Assembly (NCBI RefSeq): GCF_030317105.1
Contig: NZ_JASZYG010000001.1
Location: forward strand, 868,001-932,000
Origin: Variovorax brevis
GTDB taxonomy: Bacteria; Pseudomonadota; Gammaproteobacteria; Burkholderiales; Burkholderiaceae_C
Direction: 5' to 3'
Length of the DNA: 64,000 bases
Below are positions 19,328-28,363 of this stretch, in pieces. The translations under genes and the position numbers were made by a program. The notes beneath the pieces were generated by a model that worked only from the letters and a program-made list of their open reading frames with translations, did no database searches and was not told where the DNA came from. How positions within the stretch are numbered: position 1 is the first letter of the stretch; each line of letters opens with the position of its first letter.

Positions 19328-19440
19328 TCCAAGCGAGCGGCATCGCATGAAAGACGATGCCATGGGCGCCTGTGTCCGCTCAAGGTCCGCAGACGGAACC
19401 ATGAAGCGCGAACACTTCCACCGTGCCCCATCCTCCCCCT

Positions 19441-20010
19441 CTACGTCACCACATTCCGGATGAAGCGCGTAACCGGCCCACCCAGCGCAACATACCCATA
19501 AGGCTGCGCACTGCTGTAGATCGCAAAGTCCCCCGCGCCAATCGTCCTCGCACCCTCGGCCAGCGTGACCTGCAGGCGCCCTTCGATCACGTAGACCATT
19601 TCCTGCCAGCCTTGCGGATCGGGGTCTGTCTCGTATCGCTCGCCTTTGGCCAGTGACCAGATCCACAACTCCACATCACGCCGGGCCGACGCGCTCCCGA
19701 GCAAGGTCGCATGGCTGTCGGCATGGATCCCGCGCCAGGCGACCGCTTCGATGCGCTGAGGCTGCCGCTGGGGATCGCTGACGATATCCACGAACTTGAC
19801 GTCCAGCGCAATCGCCAGGCGATCGAGACTCGAAAGACTGATGTTGGTGTCGCCGCCTTCCAGGTTGACCACCATGCGCCGGCTCAGTCCTGCCGCATCC
19901 GCAAGCACGGCCTGGCTCAATCCGGCTGCCTGACGCAGACGCCTGACGTTGGACGCGACGTGGGCCAGGACATCGTCGCGCGGCGGCGACTTGCGCACTA
20001 TATTGCTCAT
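19441..20010 (-). CDS. XRE family regulator with C-terminal cupin
   Basis: A 189-aa regulator: an N-terminal helix-turn-helix (about residues 17-70: VRRLRQAAGLSQAVLADAAG, then LSRRMVVNLEGG) joined to a cupin (about 110-185: GWQEMVYVIEGRLQVTLAEG, then AIYSSAQPYGY). This is the layout of small-molecule-sensing XRE-cupin repressors that act on an adjacent transporter gene. Its start lies 49 bp from the divergent DMT exporter, so a shared operator is likely. The long frame upstream of this start overlaps that exporter and is rejected. Confidence 0.9.
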   Translation of the reverse strand: MSNIVRKSPPRDDVLAHVASNVRRLRQAAGLSQAVLADAAGLSRRMVVNLEGGDTNISLSSLDRLAIALDVKFVDIVSDPQRQPQRIEAVAWRGIHADSHATLLGSASARRDVELWIWSLAKGERYETDPDPQGWQEMVYVIEGRLQVTLAEGARTIGAGDFAIYSSAQPYGYVALGGPVTRFIRNVVT

Positions 20011-20059
20011 CGGTATGATGTGAACTTTACTGCGCATAGCATACGTCAGGGAGAACATC

Positions 20060-20974
20060 ATGAACAGCACCTCGGCCGAGGCGACCCGCCCGTCTTCGGC
20101 CCTTTCACTGTCGCGCCAGGAGCTGGCGCTCATTGCAGTCACTTTCGTCTGGGGCGGGACATTCCTGGCGGTGCACATTGCCATGCGCCATGCCGGCCCG
20201 CTCTTCTTTGTCGGCATCCGCTTCGTCATCGCGGGATTGCTTGCGTTGATGCTGTCGCGGCGCCGCATGGCGGGCCTCACGCGACTCGAGTTGGGTGCGG
20301 GCGCTGCCATCGGGGTGAGCATCGTCCTGGGCTACGGACTTCAGAGCTACGGCCTGCAGACCATCTCCAGCAGCAAGTCCGCGTTCATCACCGCGATGTA
20401 CGTGCCGATGGTGCCGTTGTTGCTATGGCTGGTGCTGCGCCGTCCGCCGCACTACATGGCCTGGATCGGCGTGGCGTCCGCGTTCTTTGGCCTGGTGCTG
20501 ATGGCCGGCCCCGATGCCGGGAAAATTTCGCTCACAGGTGGCGAGATGGCGACGCTGGTCGGAACGCTCGCGATTGCAGCCGAGATCATCCTCATCGGCC
20601 AATTTGCGGGGCGTGTCGACAGCCAGCGCATCACCGTGGTGCAGCTCCTGGTGGCTGGCGTCCTGTCGCTCGCGCTGATGCCGATGGCGGGCGAGCAACT
20701 GCCCGCTTTTTCCTGGGTCTGGGTCGTCTGCGCCGTGGGGTTGGGGCTCGCGAGCGCTGTCATCCAGCTGACGATGAACTGGGCCCAGAAATCCGTTTCG
20801 CCGACGCGCGCGACCGTCATCTATGCGGGCGAGCCGGTATGGGCCGGGCTGGTGGGCCGGCTGGCCGGAGATCGCTTGCCGGCGTTGGCCCTGCTCGGCG
20901 CCGCATTCATCGTCATTGGGGTGATCGTGAGTGAACTGCGGCCTGGAAAGTCCGGCAGCCAGCCCAAGACGTAA
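20060..20974 (+). CDS. DMT family transporter (EamA-type exporter)
   Basis: A 304-aa, ten-helix drug/metabolite transporter with two EamA repeats. Repeat 1 has AVTFVWGGTFLAVHIAMRHAG and SSSKSAFITAMYVPMVPLL; repeat 2 ends TRATVIYAGEPVWAGLVGRL. GGAG precedes the ATG. It is divergent from the XRE-cupin regulator across 49 bp, so that protein probably controls it. Members export amino acids or other small metabolites; the substrate here is unknown. Confidence 0.92.
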   Translation: MNSTSAEATRPSSALSLSRQELALIAVTFVWGGTFLAVHIAMRHAGPLFFVGIRFVIAGLLALMLSRRRMAGLTRLELGAGAAIGVSIVLGYGLQSYGLQTISSSKSAFITAMYVPMVPLLLWLVLRRPPHYMAWIGVASAFFGLVLMAGPDAGKISLTGGEMATLVGTLAIAAEIILIGQFAGRVDSQRITVVQLLVAGVLSLALMPMAGEQLPAFSWVWVVCAVGLGLASAVIQLTMNWAQKSVSPTRATVIYAGEPVWAGLVGRLAGDRLPALALLGAAFIVIGVIVSELRPGKSGSQPKT

Positions 20975-21025
20975 ACGACAGGCGGTTGCGCATGACAGCG
21001 CTCGCCCGCCCTCCCCTCAGCCGCC

Positions 21026-21679
21026 TCAGCCGCCGGCGGATGCGGCGGTGAAAACCGCGGCTTGCTCATCGTAGGCGCGCCTGAAGGCCGGTCGCGCTTC
21101 GCCGCGCGCGACGTAGGCGGCAAGGCCTGGATATTCGCCCAGCAAGCCGGATCGGATCAACCTGCGCAGCACCGTCACCATCAACAGGTCACCGGCGCTG
21201 AACGCACCATCGAGCCAGTGTGCTTCGCCCAGGCGAGCGGACAGTTCGCCCAACCGGACACGAATGCGATCCTTCACGAGTGGCAAGCGCTGCTCGCTCC
21301 AGCTCTGGCCATGCTCCAGGAGCACGGCCGTCTGCAGATCGATGATGGGCGGCTCCACGGTGCTGAGCGCGGCAAACATCCACGTGATCGCGCGCGCCCG
21401 GGCATTTGCATCGTCTGGCAGCAGGCCCGCATGATGCTGCGCGATATGGAACACGATGGCCCCCGACTCGAACAGGGCGAGATCGCCTTCCTCATAGGTC
21501 GGAATCTGCGCGAACGGATGAAGCGCGCGATGCGCGGGCTGCTTCATCTCGCTGAACGACACCAGGCGCACGTCGTACGGCTGGCCCACTTCTTCGAGCG
21601 CCCACCGAACACGCATGTCACGTGCCTGTCCCTTGCCACCGTCAGGGGACATCGCAAAGGCAGTGATGGTCGGGATCAT
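21026..21679 (-). CDS. Glutathione S-transferase family protein
   Basis: A 217-aa cytosolic GST. The N-terminal thioredoxin-like half includes RVRWALEEVGQPYDVRLV and the glutathione-binding cis-Pro and ESGA motif (FAQIPTYEEGDLALFESGAIV). The C-terminal helical half includes the capping-box region WLDGAFSAGDLLMVTVLRR. GGAGG lies six bases before the ATG. Its C-terminal end faces the DMT exporter gene. The substrate is unknown; beta-proteobacterial members of this kind often act on aromatic or halogenated compounds or serve in stress defence. Confidence 0.93.
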   Translation of the reverse strand: MIPTITAFAMSPDGGKGQARDMRVRWALEEVGQPYDVRLVSFSEMKQPAHRALHPFAQIPTYEEGDLALFESGAIVFHIAQHHAGLLPDDANARARAITWMFAALSTVEPPIIDLQTAVLLEHGQSWSEQRLPLVKDRIRVRLGELSARLGEAHWLDGAFSAGDLLMVTVLRRLIRSGLLGEYPGLAAYVARGEARPAFRRAYDEQAAVFTAASAGG

Positions 21680-21743
21680 GAAAAGCCTCCGGGTGATGCG
21701 ATGGCGGATTCTCGCCTGACCCGGAGTGGCGTGCCCCCGCGCC

Positions 21744-22760
21744 CTACTCTGCCTTGATGTTGTTGTCCTTGACCACCTTGCCCCAACGCTGGGATTCGGT
21801 CTGCATCCACGCCGCGATCTGCTGGCGGTTCATGGCCGCTGGCTCGGAGCCGAGTTCCTGCAACTGTTTGGCGAACTCGGGGCGCGTCACGATGCGCTGA
21901 ATGGCGTCCTGCAGCTTGTCGAGCACCGCGGGCGGCGTGTTGGCGGGCGCCAGCAGACCTTGCCAGGAACCCGTCACGAAGTTGGGAATCTGCGAGGCAA
22001 CTGTTGGCACCCCCGGGGTGGCCGCAAACGGCTTGGCACTGGTCACCGCGATGGCCTTGACCTTGCCGCCCTTCACGAGCTGATTGGTGGCGACGACGCT
22101 CGCCATCGCGCTGTCGATCTGGCCGCCCGCGAGGTCGGCAAGGGCCTGCGCACCGCCCTTGTAGCCGATGATGTTGAACTCGAAGCCGCGGTCCTGCGCG
22201 AGCAGGATGCCGGCCAGCTGGCTGATCGAGGCCAGCGGCGTGCCGAAGCTGATGGGCTTGCTGCTCTTCTTGGCGTAGGCGGCAAGTTCGTCGAGGTTCT
22301 TCACCGGAAGATCGTTGCGCACCACCAGCAGGTGCGGCGAATAGGCCGGGATCGCGATGGGCGTCAGGTCCTTCTGCGGGTTGTAGGTCGTCTGCGGGGA
22401 GATGCTCGGGCCGATGGTCAGCACGCTCATGTCCAGCAGCAGCAGGTTGTAGCCGTCCGGCGCGGACTTCGCCACGTACGCCGCGCCGATGTTGCCGTTG
22501 CCGCCGGCCTTGTTCTCCACGATCACCGGCTGCTTGAGCATCTCGCCCAGCTCCTTGGCCAGGAGGCGGCCCAGCACATCGGAGGTGCCGCCCGCCGGGT
22601 TGGGCACGGTGATGCGGATCATCCTGTTGGGATAGCCTGCGGCGTCCTCCGCCAAAGACGGAAAGGACGCGCCGGCCAGCATCGCCGCGGCTGCCATGCC
22701 GAGCAGTGCGCGCCGGGCCAGGGGGCGCGCGTGCGGGGTGTTTGATGTCTGGGCTTTCAT
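21744..22760 (-). CDS. Bug family periplasmic solute-binding protein
   Basis: A 338-aa Bug receptor. The start (MKAQTSNTPHARPLA) has GGAG upstream and gives a signal peptide ending near LAEDA. The mature start YPNRMIRITVPNPAGGTSDVL matches the family signature, and IVENKAGGNGNIGAAYV is the second ligand loop. It is the last gene of an operon with a 2-hydroxyacid dehydrogenase and a mandelate-racemase-family enzyme, so the ligand is probably a sugar acid or hydroxy-acid that those enzymes degrade. No membrane partners TctA/TctB are in the window. Confidence 0.92.
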   Translation of the reverse strand: MKAQTSNTPHARPLARRALLGMAAAAMLAGASFPSLAEDAAGYPNRMIRITVPNPAGGTSDVLGRLLAKELGEMLKQPVIVENKAGGNGNIGAAYVAKSAPDGYNLLLLDMSVLTIGPSISPQTTYNPQKDLTPIAIPAYSPHLLVVRNDLPVKNLDELAAYAKKSSKPISFGTPLASISQLAGILLAQDRGFEFNIIGYKGGAQALADLAGGQIDSAMASVVATNQLVKGGKVKAIAVTSAKPFAATPGVPTVASQIPNFVTGSWQGLLAPANTPPAVLDKLQDAIQRIVTRPEFAKQLQELGSEPAAMNRQQIAAWMQTESQRWGKVVKDNNIKAE

Positions 22761-22822
22761 GGGGTATCTCCGTGGATGTGTGGACGAGAAGACGTGTGAA
22801 TGCGAACGTCTGGTGAGGTGGG

Positions 22823-23782
22823 TCAAGGCGCCTGATGGATCACGTTCAGGAGCGGTTGCCCCTGCTCAAGGCGCACGATGTTTTGCGCCATGAAGCGGTA
22901 GCGGCGATCGAGCAGGCCCGGCGTCATGGCGGAGATGTGGGGCGTGGCGCGCACGTTGGGCAGTTCATGCAACGGCCAGCGCGAAGGGTTCACAGGCGCC
23001 TGTCCCTTCTTCGGGTACTGGTACCAGACGTCGAGGACGGCCCTGCCCAGCTGCCCGTCGCGCAAGGCTTCATACAACGCCTGCTCATCCACCACCTCTG
23101 CGCGGGCCACGTTGACCAGCAAAGCTTGCGGGCCCAGCAGCGCGAGCTGGCGCGCGCCGATCAGTCCTCGGGTGCTGTCGTCCAGCGGGCAGCAGACCAC
23201 CAGGAACTGGACGCGGGGAAGCACATCGTCCAGCGCCGACGCGGCAACGAATTCGCTGGCCAGTTCGCCAGGCCCCTGTTTGCCGCTGCGCGTCACCGCG
23301 ATCACATGCATGCCGAAGGCGCGCGCACGTCGCGCGATCTCCTGCCCGATGTGGCCAAAGCCCACGATGGCGAGCGTCTTGCCATCGGCCTCCTCATGCT
23401 GGGCGCGGCTGGCGTAGGCCTGCGCCCAGGCGTCCGCGTCCAGGCGCGCCGGGTACTGCCAGAGTTGCACGCAATGTTCCAGGATGGCGTGCAGGGTGAA
23501 CTCGGCGATCGGCACTTCATGGCCGTGCACGTTGCACACCGTGGTTCCCGAAGGCAGCGACGCGAGGGCGATCTGTTCCGACCCCGCGCCGGGCACGTGC
23601 ACCAGCCGGCAGCGCAGGCGGACCGCTTCGTCGGCGCTGATGCCGTTGCTGATGACGACGTCCGACTGGATGTCCCCCGACGCGGGGAAAGACGGGAGGC
23701 CCTCGACCTCGTACCCGGGGCCGAGCAGTGCGCTCAGTCGCGGCGCGTTGGGCGCATGGAGTCCGACGATCTGGATGTGCAT
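22823..23782 (-). CDS. D-isomer specific 2-hydroxyacid dehydrogenase family protein
   Basis: A 319-aa NAD(P)-dependent dehydrogenase acting between 2-hydroxy and 2-oxo acids. The nucleotide-binding motif is IVGFGHIGQEIARRA. The catalytic Arg appears in VNVARAEVVDEQAL; the usual Glu/His region is NVRATPHISAMTPG, which contains His. The arginine normally found in NxGRG is kept as NVARAE, a variant. It sits between the Bug and enolase-superfamily genes, 28 bp after the latter, consistent with oxidation or reduction of the dehydratase product. Cofactor choice is not readable. Confidence 0.9.
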   Translation of the reverse strand: MHIQIVGLHAPNAPRLSALLGPGYEVEGLPSFPASGDIQSDVVISNGISADEAVRLRCRLVHVPGAGSEQIALASLPSGTTVCNVHGHEVPIAEFTLHAILEHCVQLWQYPARLDADAWAQAYASRAQHEEADGKTLAIVGFGHIGQEIARRARAFGMHVIAVTRSGKQGPGELASEFVAASALDDVLPRVQFLVVCCPLDDSTRGLIGARQLALLGPQALLVNVARAEVVDEQALYEALRDGQLGRAVLDVWYQYPKKGQAPVNPSRWPLHELPNVRATPHISAMTPGLLDRRYRFMAQNIVRLEQGQPLLNVIHQAP

Positions 23783-23810
23783 GTGAAAGTCCCGGGAAGT
23801 GCCGGTCGAA

Positions 23811-25007
23811 CTAGCGGCTTTCGCGCACGATGAGGTCTGTGCGCTGCTTGAAGTCGTCCTTGAGGCGCGTACCCAGCCCCGGTGCCACGGTTGGCTGGGC
23901 CATGCCTTCGCGGATCACCGGCAGGTCCGTGACGATGTCGCGGTACCAGGTGGCCAGCGTGGCGCGCACCACCTCCTGGTAGATGGCGGTCGGCGCATGC
24001 AAGGCCATCTGCAGGCCGGCCATCAACGTGACGGGGCCGGTGCAGTCGTGCGGCGCGAGCGGCCGGTTGTAGGCCTGGGCCAGCGCGGCGATCTTTCGCC
24101 CTTCGGTGAAGCCGCCGCACCAGGCCAGGTCCAGCATCACCACGTCGAGCGCGTCGCCGGCCAGCAGGTCGCGGAAGGGGCGCAGGCCACCCAGCGTTTC
24201 GCTGCCGCAGATCTGCACCCGCGTGCGGCGCCGCAGGTCGGCGAGGCCGGCGGCGTCGTCCATCTTGCACAGCGGGTCTTCGACCCAGAACACGTTGTAT
24301 TCCTCCAGCGCCTGGCAGATGCGCAAGGCCGAGTGGCCGCCGAACAGGCTGTGCAACTCGCACATCACCTCGATGCGGTTGCCCACGGCCTCGCGGATCT
24401 TGCGGAAAGGCTCAAGGCCCTTTTCCAGGTCGGGCAGGCTGATGAGATGGCCGCCGCTCGCAGGCGCATGAATGTCGAAGGGCCAGATCTTCATGGCCTT
24501 GTAGCCTTCGTCGAGCAGGCTGCGCGCGAGCGTGCCGGCATCGCGCATGAAGGCCACCTGGTCGTCGTAAGGGCCCTGCGCTTCGTCCTGCGCGCCGATG
24601 TCGCGGCGCTTGCCGGTCGTGTTGAACGCGTAGCCCGCGCAGGTGTTGTAGACCGGCACGGTCGGGCGCGCTGCACCGCCCAGCGACTCGTGAATGGGCA
24701 CGCCCTGCCGCTGGCCTGCCAGGTCCCACAACGCAATGTCGACGGCGCTGGCCGAACGCACTTCGACGCCTGAACCGTTGTAACCGACGTAAGGCGTCAG
24801 CAGATGACGCGAAATGCCCTCGATGTGCCGCGCATCGCGCCCCAGCAGCCAAGGCGCGAGCTCCTCATGCAGGCAGGTCTCGACCGAAGCGGCGCCGCGA
24901 AAGGTCTCGCCCAGGCCGACGAGCCCATCGCTCGTTTCAAGTTCGAGCCAGATCAGGCTGGGCCGGTCCGGCAGGCGGTAGGTACGAAGGCAGCGAATGC
25001 TTGACAT
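23811..25007 (-). CDS. Mandelate racemase / muconate lactonizing enzyme family (acid sugar dehydratase-like)
   Basis: A 398-aa enolase-superfamily member. The N-terminal capping domain holds LIWLELETSDGLVGLGETF. The barrel carries YKAMKIWPFD, then metal ligands in CELHSLFGG (Glu), FWVEDPLC (Glu) and ICGSETLGG (Glu), and a late His in LAPHDCTGPV. The first ligand is Glu instead of the usual Asp and the KxK position reads MKIW, so this is a divergent subgroup resembling acid-sugar dehydratases. It is the promoter-proximal gene of the operon and divergent from a FadR-type GntR regulator. Confidence 0.9.
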   Translation of the reverse strand: MSSIRCLRTYRLPDRPSLIWLELETSDGLVGLGETFRGAASVETCLHEELAPWLLGRDARHIEGISRHLLTPYVGYNGSGVEVRSASAVDIALWDLAGQRQGVPIHESLGGAARPTVPVYNTCAGYAFNTTGKRRDIGAQDEAQGPYDDQVAFMRDAGTLARSLLDEGYKAMKIWPFDIHAPASGGHLISLPDLEKGLEPFRKIREAVGNRIEVMCELHSLFGGHSALRICQALEEYNVFWVEDPLCKMDDAAGLADLRRRTRVQICGSETLGGLRPFRDLLAGDALDVVMLDLAWCGGFTEGRKIAALAQAYNRPLAPHDCTGPVTLMAGLQMALHAPTAIYQEVVRATLATWYRDIVTDLPVIREGMAQPTVAPGLGTRLKDDFKQRTDLIVRESR

Positions 25008-25156
25008 GATTTACAGCTTTTTATATCTTTGGCGGGAAATTGGGTCGTTCGTGCGTCGATGAAGGCGTGAAAAGGATTGTCCCAGTCATCGAGTCATTCG
25101 AATTTCAGGCTTACCCTGTCAATAGCTGTCATATGAATTCATTGCAATCCAGGGTC

Positions 25157-25882
25157 ATGGACAACGCTGCAGACCTTCACGCGCACACGCACAAGGCCGA
25201 CCGACTGCTGGGCGACAAGGTCTACGAGGACCTCCTGCAACTGCTGGGCACGCCGGGCTTCGAGCCGCGTGCGCGGCTGCCCGGCGAAACCGCGCTGTCG
25301 CAACGCCTTGGCGTGTCGCGGCCGGTGCTGCGGCAGGCACTGGCACGCCTTCGCGACGAGGGCCGCATCTACGTGCGCAAGGGCTCGGGCACTTTCGTGA
25401 CCGATGCGCTGCCCCAGGCCAAGCCCATCTCCATCAGCACGCTGCAGAACATCGCGGACATCCGCGCCTTCCTGGAGTTCCGCTTGTTCATGGAAGGCGA
25501 GGCCGCTGCCCGTGCGGCGTTGATGCGCACCACCGACCAGATGCACCACATCCGCCGGTGCCGCGAGCGCTTCGAGCAGGCGTTGTCGGAGGGAAGCGAT
25601 GCCCTGGAAGAAGACGTCGCCTTCCACGACGCGGTGGCGCAGGCCTGCGGCAACCGCTTCTTCAGCATGACGATGACCGCCCTCGCCCCCCAGACCCGCT
25701 TCAGCATCGGCCTTTCGCGCAGCCTGGCGGGCCGGCCGCAGGGCGAACGGCGCACGGGTGTGTGCCTGGAACATGCAGCCGTTGAACAAGCCATCGAGCG
25801 GCAGGATGCAGGCGCCGCGCGGCAAGCCATGGAGGCGCATCTGCGCGGGGGCATTGCGCGGCTGTTCGGCCACCCGACCTGA
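25157..25882 (+). CDS. GntR/FadR family transcriptional regulator
   Basis: About 241 aa. An N-terminal winged helix (about residues 20-85: VYEDLLQLL, PRARLPGETALSQRLGVSRP and VRKGSGTFV) is followed by an all-helical FCD ligand domain (about 100-235) with metal-site residues in FHDAVAQACGN. The start used leaves 24 residues before the winged helix; ATGs at 25040 and 25133 would lengthen it. It is divergent from the Bug/dehydrogenase/racemase operon and is very probably its repressor, responding to the acid substrate. Confidence 0.92.
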   Translation: MDNAADLHAHTHKADRLLGDKVYEDLLQLLGTPGFEPRARLPGETALSQRLGVSRPVLRQALARLRDEGRIYVRKGSGTFVTDALPQAKPISISTLQNIADIRAFLEFRLFMEGEAAARAALMRTTDQMHHIRRCRERFEQALSEGSDALEEDVAFHDAVAQACGNRFFSMTMTALAPQTRFSIGLSRSLAGRPQGERRTGVCLEHAAVEQAIERQDAGAARQAMEAHLRGGIARLFGHPT

Positions 25883-25990
25883 AAGCCTGAAAGGGCGCGT
25901 CGACGCTGCGCGCCACTGCATCCATCGCGCAACGGCGACACAATCAAGCCCGCGGCCGTCGTTTTCGATCCGGCCGGGATCACTTGCCGC

Positions 25991-27235
25991 ATGTCTTCCC
26001 CTCCAGCCCCCGACACATCCGCCTCATCCACGTTTTCCCTGCGGAAGATTGCGTTGCCGGCCTTCGGGCCCTCCCTGCTGTTCGGTCTGGGCGAAGGAGC
26101 CATCCTCCCCATCGTTCCCCTCACGGCGCGCGACCTTGGGGCATCGGTGTCCATGGCCGCGTTGATGGTCGCGCTGATCAGCATCGGCTCGCTGCTCAAC
26201 AACATCCCGGCCTCGCTCATCACGATGCGCTGGGGCGAACGGTGGGCCATCGTTGTCGCCGGTGTCTGGAGCGGGCTGGGCATGGCGCTTTGCGTCGGAA
26301 CCTCGCACCTTGGGCTGTTCGCGACGGGCTGCTTCATGGTGGGCATGTCGCAGGCGGTCTACAACCTGGCGCGCCAGAGCTACATGACGGATGCAGTGCC
26401 CGTCATGTACCGCGCGCGGGCGCTGTCGACGCTCGGCGGGGTCATGCGCATCGGCATGTTCGCCGGTCCCTTCCTGGCGGCGGCGGCGGTGCATGCCTTC
26501 GGTCTTTCAGCGGCCTACGTCATCGGCATCGTCGCGGTACTGGGCGCGGCGGCCATCGGCGCGCGCATCCCCGACCTGGAGGCCCCACCCCTTCCCGCAG
26601 GGCAGAGCGCGCCCGCCTCCATCACGCTCGCCTCGACGCTGCGGGATCACCGCCGCGTGTTTCTCACCCTGGGAATCGGGGTGGTGCTGGTCAGTGCGGT
26701 GCGGGCATCGCGCCAGGCCGTCATTCCGCTGTGGGCCGAGCACCTGGCGCTGGCCCCTGCGGTGGCCTCCCTGGTATATGGCCTGGCCGGCGGCATCGAC
26801 ATGCTGGTGTTCTATCCGGCCGGCAAGGTGATGGACCACAAGGGCCGACGCTGGGTCGCGGTGCCGTCCATGCTGATCATGGGCGTGGCCATGCTGCTGA
26901 TGCCCTTGAGCACCGGATTCACCACGCTTCTGATCGCCTCGCTGGCCATCGGCTTTGGCAACGGCATCGGTTCGGGAATGATCATGACGCTCGGCGCCGA
27001 CCACTCGCCGCGGCACGGTCGCGCGCACTTCCTGGGGGTGTGGCGCTTGATGTCGGACATCGGTTCTTCGTGCGGCCCGGTGTTGCTGTCCTTCCTGGCC
27101 GCAACCCTTTCGCTGGCCACCGGCATCGCCGCCACCGGGCTGATCGCACTGATGGCGGCCGGGGCGCTGGGGTACTGGATTCCTTCGCGGCGCACGGTGG
27201 GTGCGGGCAGCGGGGAGCAGGCCAAGGCTCGATAG
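25991..27235 (+). CDS. MFS transporter
   Basis: A 414-aa, 12-helix major facilitator. The first helix begins PAFGPSLLFGLGEGAILPI. The usual DRxGRR loop is weak in the first half (ITMRWGERWA) and clearer in the second (GKVMDHKGRRW). It follows the FadR-type regulator on the same strand after 108 bp and may transport the same substrate. It is related to exporters of the multidrug type; direction and substrate are not resolved. Confidence 0.88.
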   Translation: MSSPPAPDTSASSTFSLRKIALPAFGPSLLFGLGEGAILPIVPLTARDLGASVSMAALMVALISIGSLLNNIPASLITMRWGERWAIVVAGVWSGLGMALCVGTSHLGLFATGCFMVGMSQAVYNLARQSYMTDAVPVMYRARALSTLGGVMRIGMFAGPFLAAAAVHAFGLSAAYVIGIVAVLGAAAIGARIPDLEAPPLPAGQSAPASITLASTLRDHRRVFLTLGIGVVLVSAVRASRQAVIPLWAEHLALAPAVASLVYGLAGGIDMLVFYPAGKVMDHKGRRWVAVPSMLIMGVAMLLMPLSTGFTTLLIASLAIGFGNGIGSGMIMTLGADHSPRHGRAHFLGVWRLMSDIGSSCGPVLLSFLAATLSLATGIAATGLIALMAAGALGYWIPSRRTVGAGSGEQAKAR

Positions 27236-27279
27236 GTCACGCCGACGCGATCACGGTCAACGCGCTCATTCCTGGGACA

Positions 27280-28146
27280 CTAGATCCGCTCCCTGGGGAC
27301 GCCGGTCACCGTCACCGGTGCCGGGTCGCGTGCAGCCCGCTTGAAGATCGACGGCGAGACGCCGGTGTGCTCCTTGAAGAAGCGCGAAAAGTTGCCCGGC
27401 GCGGAAAAGCCGAGATCCATCGCGACTTCGGTCAAGGCGCCCCCTTCCGCGACGCGGCGCATGGCTTCCTCGACCCGCACGCCGCTCCAGAAGACCTGCG
27501 GTGTCGTGTTGAGCTGATCGCGAAAGAGCGCAAAGAAGTGCGCGCGCGACAATCCGACCTTTGCGGCGATTTCATCGATGGTCGTGATCTCCGACACGTG
27601 CTCACGCATGTGTGCGATGGCACTGCGAAGCCGGTGATCGAGCATCACGCCGACACCCGCTGCAGGCGAGTCAACACCGCCTGTGGTCGATGCCGCGATC
27701 GCCGCCTCCAGCAGCCGCTCCACTTCGTCGTCGATGGCCGAACGCGACTTGTCCGCGGAGATGATCAGGTCGAGAACGCGCCAGCACGAGCGGCGCATCG
27801 CCGGACTGATGGGAACGCGCGGTGAAGGAAAGCGGAAGTTGCGCCCGGTTGAATTTCCCAATGCGTCCAACCATTGCCTGGAGATCATGAAGACGAGGAA
27901 GAGGCACGACCCGCTGCCCTCCATCACCATGTCGTGCGCTTCGAATGCGTTGACGCCCAGCGCGACGTTTTCGCCATAGGGCACGACCTCGGCGCCGACA
28001 TTCGCGACCGCCCGCGTGCCGCCGAGCCACAGGGCCAGTTGCGATTCGGAATGGGCGTGCGACACCAGGTTGACGCACGATTCGAGAACGATCGCCGTGC
28101 CAAAAGCTCCCTCGTGCAGCGCGTAGGCCTCCGCCATCTTTTCCAA
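27280..28146 (-). CDS. AraC family transcriptional regulator
   Basis: A 288-aa regulator. A cupin-like sensing half at the N-terminus (about residues 10-100: VNLVSHAHSESQLALWLGG) is followed by the AraC DNA-binding domain (about 175-275: IDEIAAKVGLSRAHFFALFR and LTEVAMDLGFSAPGNFSRFF). It is divergent from the FAH/hydrolase/amidohydrolase set across 217 bp and is the probable activator of those genes. No inducer can be named. Confidence 0.92.
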   Translation of the reverse strand: MEKMAEAYALHEGAFGTAIVLESCVNLVSHAHSESQLALWLGGTRAVANVGAEVVPYGENVALGVNAFEAHDMVMEGSGSCLFLVFMISRQWLDALGNSTGRNFRFPSPRVPISPAMRRSCWRVLDLIISADKSRSAIDDEVERLLEAAIAASTTGGVDSPAAGVGVMLDHRLRSAIAHMREHVSEITTIDEIAAKVGLSRAHFFALFRDQLNTTPQVFWSGVRVEEAMRRVAEGGALTEVAMDLGFSAPGNFSRFFKEHTGVSPSIFKRAARDPAPVTVTGVPRERI

Positions 28147-28363
28147 TCCTTCACAGTGAGTCGATCACCGCAATTGTTCGCCTTGCCAAGCCTTGTATTG
28201 GCGCGCACCCGGGTAAGTCCCTAGCACTGCGCCGGACTCCCTGATACGCCGCCGGATTCATCGATAAGCGCCCAAAGCGCTGCGTTTTTAAAGTTGCTCC
28301 ATCCCCGCGGCACCTTCACCGGAACCGCAAATCCGCAGAGAGAAATCACAGGAGCAAATTGAA

